Origin: an uncultured Chloroflexota bacterium | Lineage (GTDB): Bacteria; Chloroflexota; Dehalococcoidia; CAUJGQ01 | Length of the DNA stretch: 64,000 nt | Assembly (NCBI GenBank): GCA_937879875.1 | Contig: CALFMN010000009.1 | Span: forward strand, 1-64,000 | Reading direction: 5' to 3' | In this document: piece by piece, positions 25,413 through 33,402 of the stretch | Position numbering within the stretch: position 1 is the first letter of the stretch | Layout of the letters: every line of letters begins with the position of its first letter | Made by a program: the position numbers and the translations under genes | Notes under the pieces: generated by a model | Seen by the model: only the letters and a program-made list of their open reading frames with translations | Told to the model about the DNA's origin: nothing | The model's database searches: none

Positions 25413-26588
25413 ATGCACCACAGCGGCGAGCCGCACGACAGCACCGATAAGCTTCAGCACCTCAGCGACGCCGAGTACGAGCGGCGTCGCGCCGAGTTCT
25501 TCACCTCGCCGATCGACCGCCTCCAGCCGCGGCCCGGCATGGGCGGCGCGGAGCTGTTCCGCGCCATGCAACGCGCCGGCGGACCCCTCCGCAACCTTGC
25601 CGGCGTCTATCTCGGCTGGGAGGAGATGCTCAGCCGGGACCGCCAGGCGATCTGGCTGACGATCGCCGGCGCCTACATCCCGTTTGGCCTCGGCGGTACC
25701 CTTCACGCGATCATCGAGCACCGCCTGGTGGATGTCATCGTCACGACCCCCGCGCAGATCACGCACGACCTCACGGAGGTACGCGGCCTGCGCCATTATC
25801 ACGGCACGCCGCAGGTGGACGACAATCTGCTGCAGCGCCTGGATATCAACCGCTACTGGAATACCTACGGCGATGAAAACGAGCTGAACGAGAACGAAGA
25901 TGTGATCGCGGAGTTCGCCGAAACGTTGTCGGACGCCCGTGCTTATACGCCAAGTGAGTACTTCTACCGGCTCGGCCTCTGGCTGCCGACGAGCAAGCAC
26001 GGCAAGGCCGACGGCATGATCACCGCCGCTGCGCGTCAAGGCATCCCGATCTTCTGCCCCAGCCCGGCCGATGGCGATATCACCACCGACCTGGCGCACT
26101 ACCGCAAGCGCACCGGCCGCAAGCTGCTGCTGGACCCGGTCAAAGAGGCGCTGGATACCGTTGCAGTCAACGCAGTAGTGGAGGACGCGGGCGGCCGCGC
26201 CGGTTTGATCACGCTGGGCGGCGGCGCCCCGCGCAACTACGGCCAGCAGTCGATGGCCTGCGCCTACATGCTCGACCGCCGCGATTTGCAGAAGCACAAC
26301 TACGGCCTGCGCATCTCGCTCGATCCGGTGGAAACCGGCGGCCTCTCCGGCTCAACGATCTCCGAAGGTAAGACCTGGAAGAAGTACGCCGCCGACGCGA
26401 CCGTGGCCGAACACTACGGCGACTTCATGGTGCCGCTCGTGCAGATGACGCAGGCGCTGCTCGAAGCCCGCGCGGGCCAGCCGCCGCGCACGGGTCTGCG
26501 CGTGCGCTACGCGGACGACGGCCGCATGCTCGTCGTGGCCTTCGGCAATGCCGAGGTGGATGTGCAGACGGTCTATGGCTATGCGTAG
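25413..26588 (+). CDS. Deoxyhypusine synthase family protein
   Basis: NAD- and spermidine-dependent aminobutyl transferase fold, 391 residues. Recognisable blocks are MGGAELFRAM, the cofactor-loop region WLTIAGAYIPFGLGG, VDVIVTTPAQITHDL, IFCPSPADGDI and GGGAPRN. The catalytic lysine is expected in GKTWKKYAADATV, matching the SWGK region of the eukaryotic enzyme, so the protein looks active. In archaea and eukaryotes the target is IF5A. Bacterial homologues may instead make homospermidine or modify another protein. GGAGG precedes ATG 25413. The SUI1-like gene lies divergently 370 bases away, an intriguing neighbour but not proof of a link. Confidence 0.85.
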   Translation: MHHSGEPHDSTDKLQHLSDAEYERRRAEFFTSPIDRLQPRPGMGGAELFRAMQRAGGPLRNLAGVYLGWEEMLSRDRQAIWLTIAGAYIPFGLGGTLHAIIEHRLVDVIVTTPAQITHDLTEVRGLRHYHGTPQVDDNLLQRLDINRYWNTYGDENELNENEDVIAEFAETLSDARAYTPSEYFYRLGLWLPTSKHGKADGMITAAARQGIPIFCPSPADGDITTDLAHYRKRTGRKLLLDPVKEALDTVAVNAVVEDAGGRAGLITLGGGAPRNYGQQSMACAYMLDRRDLQKHNYGLRISLDPVETGGLSGSTISEGKTWKKYAADATVAEHYGDFMVPLVQMTQALLEARAGQPPRTGLRVRYADDGRMLVVAFGNAEVDVQTVYGYA

Positions 26589-26630
26589 CGGAGAGGACGC
26601 AGTGCGTAGGAGACGTGTGGGGGGCGCGTG

Positions 26631-27428
26631 ATGGAATCGATCGCATTCGTCGGCATCGACCTGGCCTGGTCGCCGCGCAACCGCAGCGGCGCGGCTGTGC
26701 TGCGCGGCGATGCGGCGGGTGGCGGGCTGATCGACCTGTCACTGCTCGGCGACGACGCGGAGATCGTCGCCTACGTCGAGCGGCACTCCGGCAGCGGGCT
26801 GGCGATCGTCGCGGTCGATGCGCCGCTGCTGGTGCCGAACGAAACAGGGCGACGGGCCTGCGAGGCCGAGCTGCAACGCGTGTTCGGGCGCTATCAGGCC
26901 GGGCCGCACCCGGCCAACCGCGGCTTGCTCGCCTTCGATGGTGTGGTGCGCGGTGAGGCGCTGGTAGCGGCGCTGACGCGGCGTGGCTTCGTGCACCCGC
27001 CCGAGATCGCGGCAGGCGAGCCGGTGCGGCAGATCGTCGAGGTCTTCCCGCACCCGGCGACGATCGCGCTGTTCGGCCTCGCGCGCACGCTGAAGTACAA
27101 GAAGGCGAATCAACCGGCGCGCCGCGCCGAGGCGCTGGCCGACTGGCGCCGCTACCAGCACTGCCTGCGCTCGCTCGCCGGCGCCGACCCACCGCTGGCG
27201 GGCCACGAGCCGTTTTTGGAAGAAGACGTCTCCGCCTTGCGCGGCCGGGCGCTCAAAGGTTACGAAGACCGCGCCGACGCCCTGCTCTGCGCCTACATCG
27301 CGCTCTACGCCTTCCGCTGGGGCACGGCGCGCTGCTGCGCCTTCGGCGACACAGGTGGCGGCTACGTCCTCACGCCCGTCCCACCAGACCTCTGGCCGGT
27401 CGCCACCCCTCTATTCCCTATTCCCTAA
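26631..27428 (+). CDS. DUF429 family protein, RNase H-like fold
   Basis: A 265-residue protein of the DUF429 family, predicted to have an RNase H-like nuclease fold. The N-terminal acidic strand VGIDLAWSPRN, the second VAVDAPLLVPNETGRR, and a C-terminal DRADALLCAYIAL supply the conserved aspartates expected at a two-metal site. VEVFPHPATIALFGL is another family mark. ATG 26631 follows a G-rich ribosome site; the GTG one codon earlier is possible. The biological role is unknown. It follows the deoxyhypusine-synthase homologue by 42 bases and may be co-transcribed. Confidence 0.8.
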   Translation: MESIAFVGIDLAWSPRNRSGAAVLRGDAAGGGLIDLSLLGDDAEIVAYVERHSGSGLAIVAVDAPLLVPNETGRRACEAELQRVFGRYQAGPHPANRGLLAFDGVVRGEALVAALTRRGFVHPPEIAAGEPVRQIVEVFPHPATIALFGLARTLKYKKANQPARRAEALADWRRYQHCLRSLAGADPPLAGHEPFLEEDVSALRGRALKGYEDRADALLCAYIALYAFRWGTARCCAFGDTGGGYVLTPVPPDLWPVATPLFPIP

Positions 27429-27438
27429 CCCCTATTCC

Positions 27439-28119
27439 CTATCGCGCCATGCCGTGGTACTCGCGGTTGGGCATCTGGCCGGTGGCCGCGGCGAGGCGGT
27501 TGGTGAAGTTGAACATCGAGGCCACTTCGGCGATGTCCCAGACATCCTCGTCGCTGAAACCATGCTGCTTGAGTGCCGCGATGTCTTCCGGCGAGCAGTC
27601 TTCCATCTCACGTGTGATCTTGAGCGCGTAGTCCAGCATCGCCCGTTCGCGCGGCTCAAGGCCGGCGCGGCGGTAGTCGAGCGTGATGCGGTCGGCGAGC
27701 ACCGGGTCGCCCGTGAGCGCGCGCAGCGACGAGCCGTGCGAGGTCAGGCAGTAGATGCACTTGTTCTGCATCGACACGACCACGGCGATCATCTCGCGGT
27801 TGGCGCGGCTCAGACCGGAGGGGCCGGTCATCAATTCGTTGTAGTGCGCGAACCACTTCAGGAAGCGCGATGGCCGCCAGGCCCAGGCGCGGAAGACGTT
27901 TGGGCAGAAGCCGAGCCGCTCCTCCGCCTTCTCCAGCAAGGCGCGCACCTCGGGATCCATCTGCTCTTTTTCGAGCAGGGGGAACCAACTCGCCGGCGGC
28001 TCGCTGTGCGGCGGCGGCTCGGGCGCGGGCTGGGCTCGTGTCGTTTGTGCCGCACCATTCGCTCGGCGCGAGGCCGCCTCCGCCTTGTGGGTCGCCGCAC
28101 CGCGCTGTTGCGTTGCCAT
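27439..28119 (-). CDS. Carboxymuconolactone decarboxylase / AhpD-like protein
   Basis: A 226-residue helical protein with the peroxidase-type CxxC in MQNKCIYCLTSHG, the redox pair of AhpD-like enzymes, and DEDVWDIAEVASMFNFTNRL with the conserved C-terminal helix. The first 45 residues are a low-complexity Ala/Pro/Glu extension not typical of the family. GGAGG 6 bases before ATG 28119 is clear. Likely role: thiol-dependent peroxide reduction, or a disulphide exchange partner. It converges on the DUF429 gene with a gap of ten bases. Confidence 0.85.
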   Translation of the reverse strand: MATQQRGAATHKAEAASRRANGAAQTTRAQPAPEPPPHSEPPASWFPLLEKEQMDPEVRALLEKAEERLGFCPNVFRAWAWRPSRFLKWFAHYNELMTGPSGLSRANREMIAVVVSMQNKCIYCLTSHGSSLRALTGDPVLADRITLDYRRAGLEPRERAMLDYALKITREMEDCSPEDIAALKQHGFSDEDVWDIAEVASMFNFTNRLAAATGQMPNREYHGMAR

Positions 28120-28251
28120 CGCCGTCCTCCGCGTTCGTGCTGCCGCCTTCGATCTGCTTCCTGTCTACCATCGCGGCGGCCGGCGCTGCAAACGTCCTGG
28201 CTGGAACCGCGGTTTGCTCCTCACCGCCGCGGATGGTAGGCTCCCGCCGAG

Positions 28252-29076
28252 ATGACCAACACCACGGACGATCCCGCCGCGTTCGACCGCATCCTGCGCT
28301 TCGAGGCGGTCCACAACGTGCGTGACCTGGGCGGCCTGGCTGCCGCCGACGACCGGCGCACGCGGCCGCGCATCGCCCTGCGCGCCGCGACCATATTCGC
28401 GGCCACGCCCGCCGACCGCGAGCAGCTACGTGCGCTCGACGTCGAACGGATCTTCGATCTGCGCGCCTTCCCCGAGCTGGCGCGCGACGGCTTCATCGAC
28501 CTGAGCGGGATCGGTGCGATACGAGAGCATGTACCGATCTTCCGCGACACGGACATTTCACCCGAGGCGCTGGTCGCGCGGCGCAAGCTGTACGCGAGCG
28601 ACTTTTCAATCGTCTACATGCTGATGCTGCGCGAGGGGGCGCCGTCGATCCGGCGCATCGTGGAGGCGATCGCCGAAGCCCGTCGTCCGGTGCTCTTCCA
28701 CTGCGCCGGCGGCAAGGACCGCACAGGCGTGGTCGCGGCCGTGCTGCTGCTGCTCGCCGGCGTCGCACCGGAGCTGATTGCCGAGGACTACGCGCTGACG
28801 GCCGAACATCTGCCCGCGCCGTCGGAGGAGCGCCTGATGGCCGGCATGGCCCGCATGGGGCTCGACCGCGCGGAGTTCCTCGAAATGCTCAGCGCCCGGC
28901 CCCAGGCGATGCTGCGCACGCTCGAACGCCTGCACGCCGCATACGGCTCCGCCGCTGGTTACCTGCGTTCGATCGGCGTCGCCGTGGACGTACTCGAAGC
29001 GTTCCGGGCGCGGCTGCTTGAGCCCGCCGACGCAACCGCGGCGTGCAGTATGCCGCATCGCGCGGCCACCGGCTGA
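28252..29076 (+). CDS. Tyrosine phosphatase, dual-specificity-like
   Basis: A 274-residue protein of the bacterial tyrosine/serine phosphatase family (PtpB-like). NVRDLGGLA near residue 22 is the family entry motif. The phosphate loop is HCAGGKDRTG (about 152-161), with Cys nucleophile, Arg and the Lys seen in lipid-active relatives; an upstream FDLRAFPEL segment is also conserved. No signal peptide or membrane helix is visible. The ribosome site before ATG 28252 is weak. Substrates could be phosphoproteins or phosphoinositides. The sequence does not decide. Confidence 0.87.
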   Translation: MTNTTDDPAAFDRILRFEAVHNVRDLGGLAAADDRRTRPRIALRAATIFAATPADREQLRALDVERIFDLRAFPELARDGFIDLSGIGAIREHVPIFRDTDISPEALVARRKLYASDFSIVYMLMLREGAPSIRRIVEAIAEARRPVLFHCAGGKDRTGVVAAVLLLLAGVAPELIAEDYALTAEHLPAPSEERLMAGMARMGLDRAEFLEMLSARPQAMLRTLERLHAAYGSAAGYLRSIGVAVDVLEAFRARLLEPADATAACSMPHRAATG

Positions 29077-29113
29077 GCCCAGCCTCGCAATCGAGCGGTG
29101 CTCGCGACAACGC

Positions 29114-29869
29114 CTACCAGCCGGCAGACGCCGTCTGGCGTCCGGCTCCAATCGCGAGCCGCCGCGGCACCCAGTCGGGGTCTTCCTGAACATCCCAGAT
29201 GCTCCAGGCGCCCGACTGCCACTGCGCCCTGCCGATGCCGTACTGCGCGAAGCGCAGCCGGCGGCGCTCGGCCAGCGCCCGCTGCACCGGCCAGGGCAGC
29301 TCGGCCAGCGGCGCGGGCGGCAGGCGCGGCTCGACGTTCTGGCCCAGCGCGTTGCGTCGCTCGCGGTCCAGCTCGCGCTGCAGCGCCGCGATCACGAGTT
29401 GGACGTGATCGTCCGGCACCGGCTCAATGCCCTCGTCGACGCCCGGATACCAGAGATCGGGGCCATCGAAGGCGGCGCATGCCTCGTGCACGTCGATCGC
29501 AATCTCTTCGGCCAGATCCTGCAGCGCGTCCGGCACCTCGGCGTTGCGGCCGCGGTTGCTGATCTGATCCAACGAGGACAGGACCGCCGAGCCCTCGTCG
29601 CAGCCCTGCCGCAGCGGCAGCCGCGCCAGCGCCTCCCGCGCTTCGGGCACAGCGGCGGCGCGCGCCAGCGTGTCGCCATACGTCGGGTGCGCTGCGGTGC
29701 AGAGCAACACCGACCCGCCGGCATAGACCCGATATTCCATCGCGCCCGTGCTGGTGGACGGCCCCGAACAGCGCACCAGCCGCGCGAAGACCCGCAGGCG
29801 CCGCCCCGCGGCGTCGGCAGCGGGCGATGTCCACGAGCTGCGCACCGGTTCACAGGCAAGCGAGGTCAT
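29114..29869 (-). CDS. Hypothetical protein, third of three coupled genes
   Basis: A 251-residue soluble protein with no recognised domain. The best-ordered parts are YRVYAGGSVLLCTAAHPTYG, the acidic LQDLAEEIAIDVHEAC and a C-terminal AQWQSGAWSIWDVQEDPDW. ATG 29869 overlaps the stop of the upstream 52-residue gene (ATGA), which confirms the start. No membrane segment or signal peptide is present. It must work with, or at least be made at the same level as, the two genes before it. Confidence 0.65.
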   Translation of the reverse strand: MTSLACEPVRSSWTSPAADAAGRRLRVFARLVRCSGPSTSTGAMEYRVYAGGSVLLCTAAHPTYGDTLARAAAVPEAREALARLPLRQGCDEGSAVLSSLDQISNRGRNAEVPDALQDLAEEIAIDVHEACAAFDGPDLWYPGVDEGIEPVPDDHVQLVIAALQRELDRERRNALGQNVEPRLPPAPLAELPWPVQRALAERRRLRFAQYGIGRAQWQSGAWSIWDVQEDPDWVPRRLAIGAGRQTASAGW

Positions 29870-30024
29870 GGCGCCACGTCCGGGCTGGCCAGCTCGCGCT
29901 TCTGCTGCGGGCAGATGTGAATCGGGTCGGTGTAGCGTTCCGGCCATGGGGCCGGCGCGATGCTGGGCGTGCGCACCGGCGTCTCTGCCGGTGCAGTCGC
30001 AGGGTTGCTGACGGCGTTACGCAT
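29866..30024 (-). CDS. Small proline-rich protein, 52 residues
   Basis: GGAG 6 bases before ATG 30024 and start/stop overlaps at both ends show that this short frame is real. The translation is Pro/Ala-rich (NPATAPAETPVRTPS) and ends with ERYTDPIHICPQQKREL and SPDVAP. It has no membrane helix or leader-peptide features beyond low complexity. It lies between two unknown genes in a three-gene overlapping set and could be a linker subunit or peptide. No function can be assigned. Confidence 0.6.
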   Translation of the reverse strand: MRNAVSNPATAPAETPVRTPSIAPAPWPERYTDPIHICPQQKRELASPDVAP

Positions 30025-30553
30025 GATCGTCTCCCTTCGCCTTCGGTACTCGTGGCTCCGTTCGTGGTGATGTTGATGAAGGTGAAGATGGCGGGGACGG
30101 CGCCTCGGGCTGTCGGGCAAGCCGCTGCTGCAGCTCCGCGCCCGATGGCTCCGCGGCCGCCGGGGCGTCGGGCAGCGGATAGGGCCGGCGCAGCGCGGCG
30201 CGCGCGGCGAAGCTCTTAAGCAGCAACTCGCGCCCGATGGGCCGGCCGTTCACGTCCTTCGCGTCGGCGGGCACGGCGAAATCGATGGCGAGCAGATCGC
30301 CCCACGATAGCTGCAATGCCGCCTCGCCCACGTTCTGCTCGGTACAGAACAGCAGCGCCGCCGCGATCTGGTCGTTCAGCTCCACGCCCGCCGGTGGGAA
30401 CTTCCAGGTCTCCTGCGCCGGCAGCTCGTGGCGAATGCAGCGCTGCAGCAGCCACAGCTCCGCCACGCTGACGACCATCGGGACCGTATCGTCCAGCCCG
30501 CGGCCATACGGCTCCCCGGCTCCCGGCGGCTGATCGCGAAAGCGACCCTGCAT
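30017..30553 (-). CDS. Hypothetical protein, first of three coupled genes
   Basis: A 178-residue protein. The central part is helical: MVVSVAELWLLQRCIRHEL, QIAAALLFCTEQNVGEAA and WGDLLAIDFAVPADA. The C-terminal 50 residues are a Pro/Ser-rich tail (PSPPSSPSSTSPRTEP). The frame is open to 30769, but ATG 30553 behind a G-rich site is the most sensible start. The stop overlaps the 52-residue gene by 8 bases. I recognise no domain. An AT-rich stretch directly upstream probably holds the promoter. Confidence 0.6.
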   Translation of the reverse strand: MQGRFRDQPPGAGEPYGRGLDDTVPMVVSVAELWLLQRCIRHELPAQETWKFPPAGVELNDQIAAALLFCTEQNVGEAALQLSWGDLLAIDFAVPADAKDVNGRPIGRELLLKSFAARAALRRPYPLPDAPAAAEPSGAELQQRLARQPEAPSPPSSPSSTSPRTEPRVPKAKGDDHA

Positions 30554-30883
30554 CCCCCGACCCCCCGACTCCTCACTTCGGCGCCGCCAAACGACGATCC
30601 CGGCGTGACCACCACGGAACTGGTGCTCATATTTTACTTTACTTTGCCCCGGTTTCATACTTATTACGAATTGTCCCGCAGGCTTATTTTCATAATGTTC
30701 CCGTTTTGTGTTGTACCGTCGCAATCGCCGCGACACCGGTCCTCCAATTCTGACGAAGCCCGCGCCCACACCCGTCGCCCGTACACGAATGCCGCTATGC
30801 TGAATTGCGCAAAAAGGTAACTATCGGCCGCCCCGCCGGTGTCACTCTGGTGGCGCAGGTGTGGGCGCACACGCGAGGCAGCG
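30554..30883. other. AT-rich divergent promoter region
   Basis: The stretch 30628-30715 is strikingly AT-rich for this genome, with TTTACTTTACTTTG and TTATTTTCATAATG. It lies between the leftward three-gene set and the rightward MFS gene, so it probably holds both promoters. A weak plus-strand pair is TTGTCC and TAATGT with a 16-base spacer around 30671-30698. No gene is visible in it. Confidence 0.45.
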
Positions 30884-32197
30884 GTGGCGGCGGAATCAGG
30901 TCTCGAGACGCCGGCGGCGAGCGGGCCAACCAGGGCGGCGCCGGGCGCCAGGCATTTGGCGACGACGTTTTCATCACTGCGCGTCTACAATTACCGGCTG
31001 TACTGGCTCGGCCAGCTCGTCTCGCTGACGGGCACCTGGATGCAGCGCACGGCGCAGGCCTGGCTGGTGCTGAAGCTCACCAACTCCGCGTTCGCCGTGG
31101 GCACGGTTACGGCCCTCCAGTTCTTGCCGATCACCCTGCTCTCGCTGTTCGGCGGCGTGATCGCCGACCGCGTGCCGAAGCGTCGGCTGCTGATCGTGAC
31201 CCAGTCGATCTCCGCCGTGCAGGCGCTGCTGCTGGCGCTGCTGACCCAGATCGGAGCGATTCAGCTCTGGCACCTTTATCTGCTCGTGCTCGTGCTTGGG
31301 CTGACCAACGCCTTCGACAACCCGGCGCGGCAGTCGTTCCCGGTGGAGCTGGTCGGGCGCGACGAGGTGGCGAACGCCGTGGCGCTCAACTCCACGCTGT
31401 TCAATACCAGCCGCATAACCGGACCCGCGCTGGCCGGCATCGCGCTGGCCACCGTCGGCGTGGCCGGCTGCTTCTGGCTGAATGCGGCCAGCTTCCTCGC
31501 GACGATCGCCGGCCTGGTGTTGATGCGTCCGGATCGCTTCTTCTCCGTGACCCGGCCGCGGCGCGACCCGCCGCTGCGGCTGCTGCGCGAGGGGATCTCG
31601 TATTCGCTGCGGACGCCGGCGATCTTCGTGCTGGTCATTTCGCTGGCCTTCGTCGGCACGTTCGCCTACAACTTCACGGTGGTGGTGCCGCTGCTGGCAC
31701 GGTTCACGCTGCACGCTGGCTCGCTGGGTTACGGGCTGCTGTTCAGCGCGCAGGGAGCCGGCGCGCTGGTGGCGGCGTTGGGGTTGGCCTACACGCGCGG
31801 GCAGAACCTGCGTACCGTCTTCCTCGGCGGCCTGGTCTTGAGTGTGGGCCTGCTCTGCCTCGGTCTCTCCACGATCTACGGCCTGAGCGCGGGCTTGCTG
31901 GCCATCATCGGCGGCGCCGGCATTATCTACAGCGCCTCGACACAGACGCGGCTGCAGATCATCGTGCCGGATCATCTGCGCGGCCGCGTGATGAGCATCT
32001 ACACGCTGCTTTTCGCTGGCACCACGCCGATCGGCAGCCTCTTCATCGGCGCCGTCTCTGAGCATTGGAACGTGCAGATCTCGCTCGTGGCTTCGGGCGT
32101 GCTTTCGCTCTGCGGCCTCGCGCTCGCCTGGCTATACCTGCGCGGCCGCTCCGCCGCGGAGATGCTGCGCGGCACGGTGCTGGAACGGGCGCCGTAG
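30884..32197 (+). CDS. Major facilitator superfamily exporter (MFS_3/EntS-like)
   Basis: Proton-coupled export protein of 437 residues with 10-12 membrane helices. The LGQLVSLTGTWMQRTAQAWL start, the loop GGVIADRVPKRRLL after helix 2 and the second-half HLRGRVMSIYTLLFAGTTPI are typical of the EntS/TetA-like group. GAGG 5 bases before GTG 30884 favours this start; GTG 30839 would add 15 unlikely residues. The substrate is unknown; siderophore, drug and metabolite exporters belong to this group. It stands as a single gene. Confidence 0.87.
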   Translation: MAAESGLETPAASGPTRAAPGARHLATTFSSLRVYNYRLYWLGQLVSLTGTWMQRTAQAWLVLKLTNSAFAVGTVTALQFLPITLLSLFGGVIADRVPKRRLLIVTQSISAVQALLLALLTQIGAIQLWHLYLLVLVLGLTNAFDNPARQSFPVELVGRDEVANAVALNSTLFNTSRITGPALAGIALATVGVAGCFWLNAASFLATIAGLVLMRPDRFFSVTRPRRDPPLRLLREGISYSLRTPAIFVLVISLAFVGTFAYNFTVVVPLLARFTLHAGSLGYGLLFSAQGAGALVAALGLAYTRGQNLRTVFLGGLVLSVGLLCLGLSTIYGLSAGLLAIIGGAGIIYSASTQTRLQIIVPDHLRGRVMSIYTLLFAGTTPIGSLFIGAVSEHWNVQISLVASGVLSLCGLALAWLYLRGRSAAEMLRGTVLERAP

Positions 32198-32288
32198 AAT
32201 CGGGAGGGTCTGCACCCGTCGCGCTGCTCTCGCGGTTTGCGCCGCGATGATGCACCATAGGCGCTGATCGCCGCTGGAGGTGTCGCCG

Positions 32289-33257
32289 ATGAAGCTGGTT
32301 GTCGTTCGATCCGGCATCGGGATCCCGGAAGTGCAGGAGCGCCACGTCACCGCCGTCTGTACGATCGCGAAGGAGGCCGGTCTCGACGTGGCGACGCCGG
32401 CGACGCGCGAGGACGAGATGATCGCCGTCGCCGATGCGGAGATCGCCTTCGGCGGCCTGCGCCCCGAGCTGTACGCCTATGCGAAGCAGTTGCGCTGGGT
32501 GCAAACCGTGGGCGCCGGTGTCGACGCCTTCCTCAAGGGCAAGTTCGTGGAAGACGACGCCGTGCTGACCAGCGAAAAAGGCGAGGTCGGCATCCACCTT
32601 GCCGAGCACGCCTTCGCCTTGCTGCTCACGCTGACACGCGGCGTGGCGATCGCGATTCGCGGCCGGCGCTGGGACACGCGTATCGAGATCCGTAAACGCT
32701 CGTGGGAGCTGACCGGGCGTACGGCGGGGCTGGTGGCGCTGGGCGGCACCGGCGTCGCCATCGCCCGCCGCGCGGCCGCGTTCGGCATGCGCGTGATCGC
32801 GGTCGATCCGGAGCCGGTGGCCGTGCCGCCCGAAGTCGAGTCGTGCTGGGGTCTTGATCGCTTCCACGAGCTGCTGGGTCAAAGCGATGTCGTGTTCGTC
32901 TCGGCGCCGCTCACCGCCGACTCGCGTAAAATGTTCGATGCGAAGGCCTTCGCCGCGATGAAGCCCGACAGCATCCTGATCAACGTCTCGCGCGGGGAGA
33001 TCGTGGACGCCGAGGCGCTGCTCGCCGCGTTGGACAGCGGCCACGTGCGCGCCGCGGGCCTCGATGTGACACCGGAAGAACCGCTGCCGCCGGAGAGCCG
33101 CCTCTGGGACCATCCGCATGTCGTCGTGACGCCGCACATCGCTGGAGCCTCGCCGCTGCGCGGCGACCGCATCGTCGAGCGCTTTCGCCGCAACCTCGAC
33201 CACTATCTCGCCGGCGAGCCGCTGGAGGGCGTCATCGATAAGCGCAAGGGCTATTGA
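32289..33257 (+). CDS. D-isomer-specific 2-hydroxyacid dehydrogenase
   Basis: NAD-dependent reduction of 2-keto acids, 322 residues. The cofactor loop is ALGGTGVAIARRA, followed by the acid in VIAVDPEP. The catalytic Arg is in NVSRGEIVD, the Glu in VTPEEPLPPESRLWD and the His in VTPHIAGASPL. GGAGGTG before ATG 32289 is a strong ribosome site. It is about 90 bases behind the MFS gene and 145 before the CoA-transferase pair. The exact acid is not predictable. Confidence 0.9.
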   Translation: MKLVVVRSGIGIPEVQERHVTAVCTIAKEAGLDVATPATREDEMIAVADAEIAFGGLRPELYAYAKQLRWVQTVGAGVDAFLKGKFVEDDAVLTSEKGEVGIHLAEHAFALLLTLTRGVAIAIRGRRWDTRIEIRKRSWELTGRTAGLVALGGTGVAIARRAAAFGMRVIAVDPEPVAVPPEVESCWGLDRFHELLGQSDVVFVSAPLTADSRKMFDAKAFAAMKPDSILINVSRGEIVDAEALLAALDSGHVRAAGLDVTPEEPLPPESRLWDHPHVVVTPHIAGASPLRGDRIVERFRRNLDHYLAGEPLEGVIDKRKGY

Positions 33258-33301
33258 GCGATGCACCGCGGGATGGCGCCCGACCCAACCTCGACGGACA
33301 C

Positions 33302-33357
33302 CGCGGGGCACCTAACCCTGCTTTGGCTGAAGCCAGGTCAGGGTTAGGTGCCCCGCG
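33302..33357. repeat. Minimal repeat hairpin (copy B)
   Basis: A near-perfect inverted repeat of 56 bases: CGCGGGGCACCTAACCCTG at the left pairs with its complement at the right end, with GCTTTGGC...GCCAGG in the loop. Its ends match those of the longer elements at 7671-7922 and 45752-45975, so it appears to be the same family without its interior. It may also act as a terminator-like structure between two genes. Confidence 0.8.
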
Positions 33358-33402
33358 CGGCACGTGCAGGCGGGTTTCACCGCCTCGCGTTGAGGAACGG
33401 CC

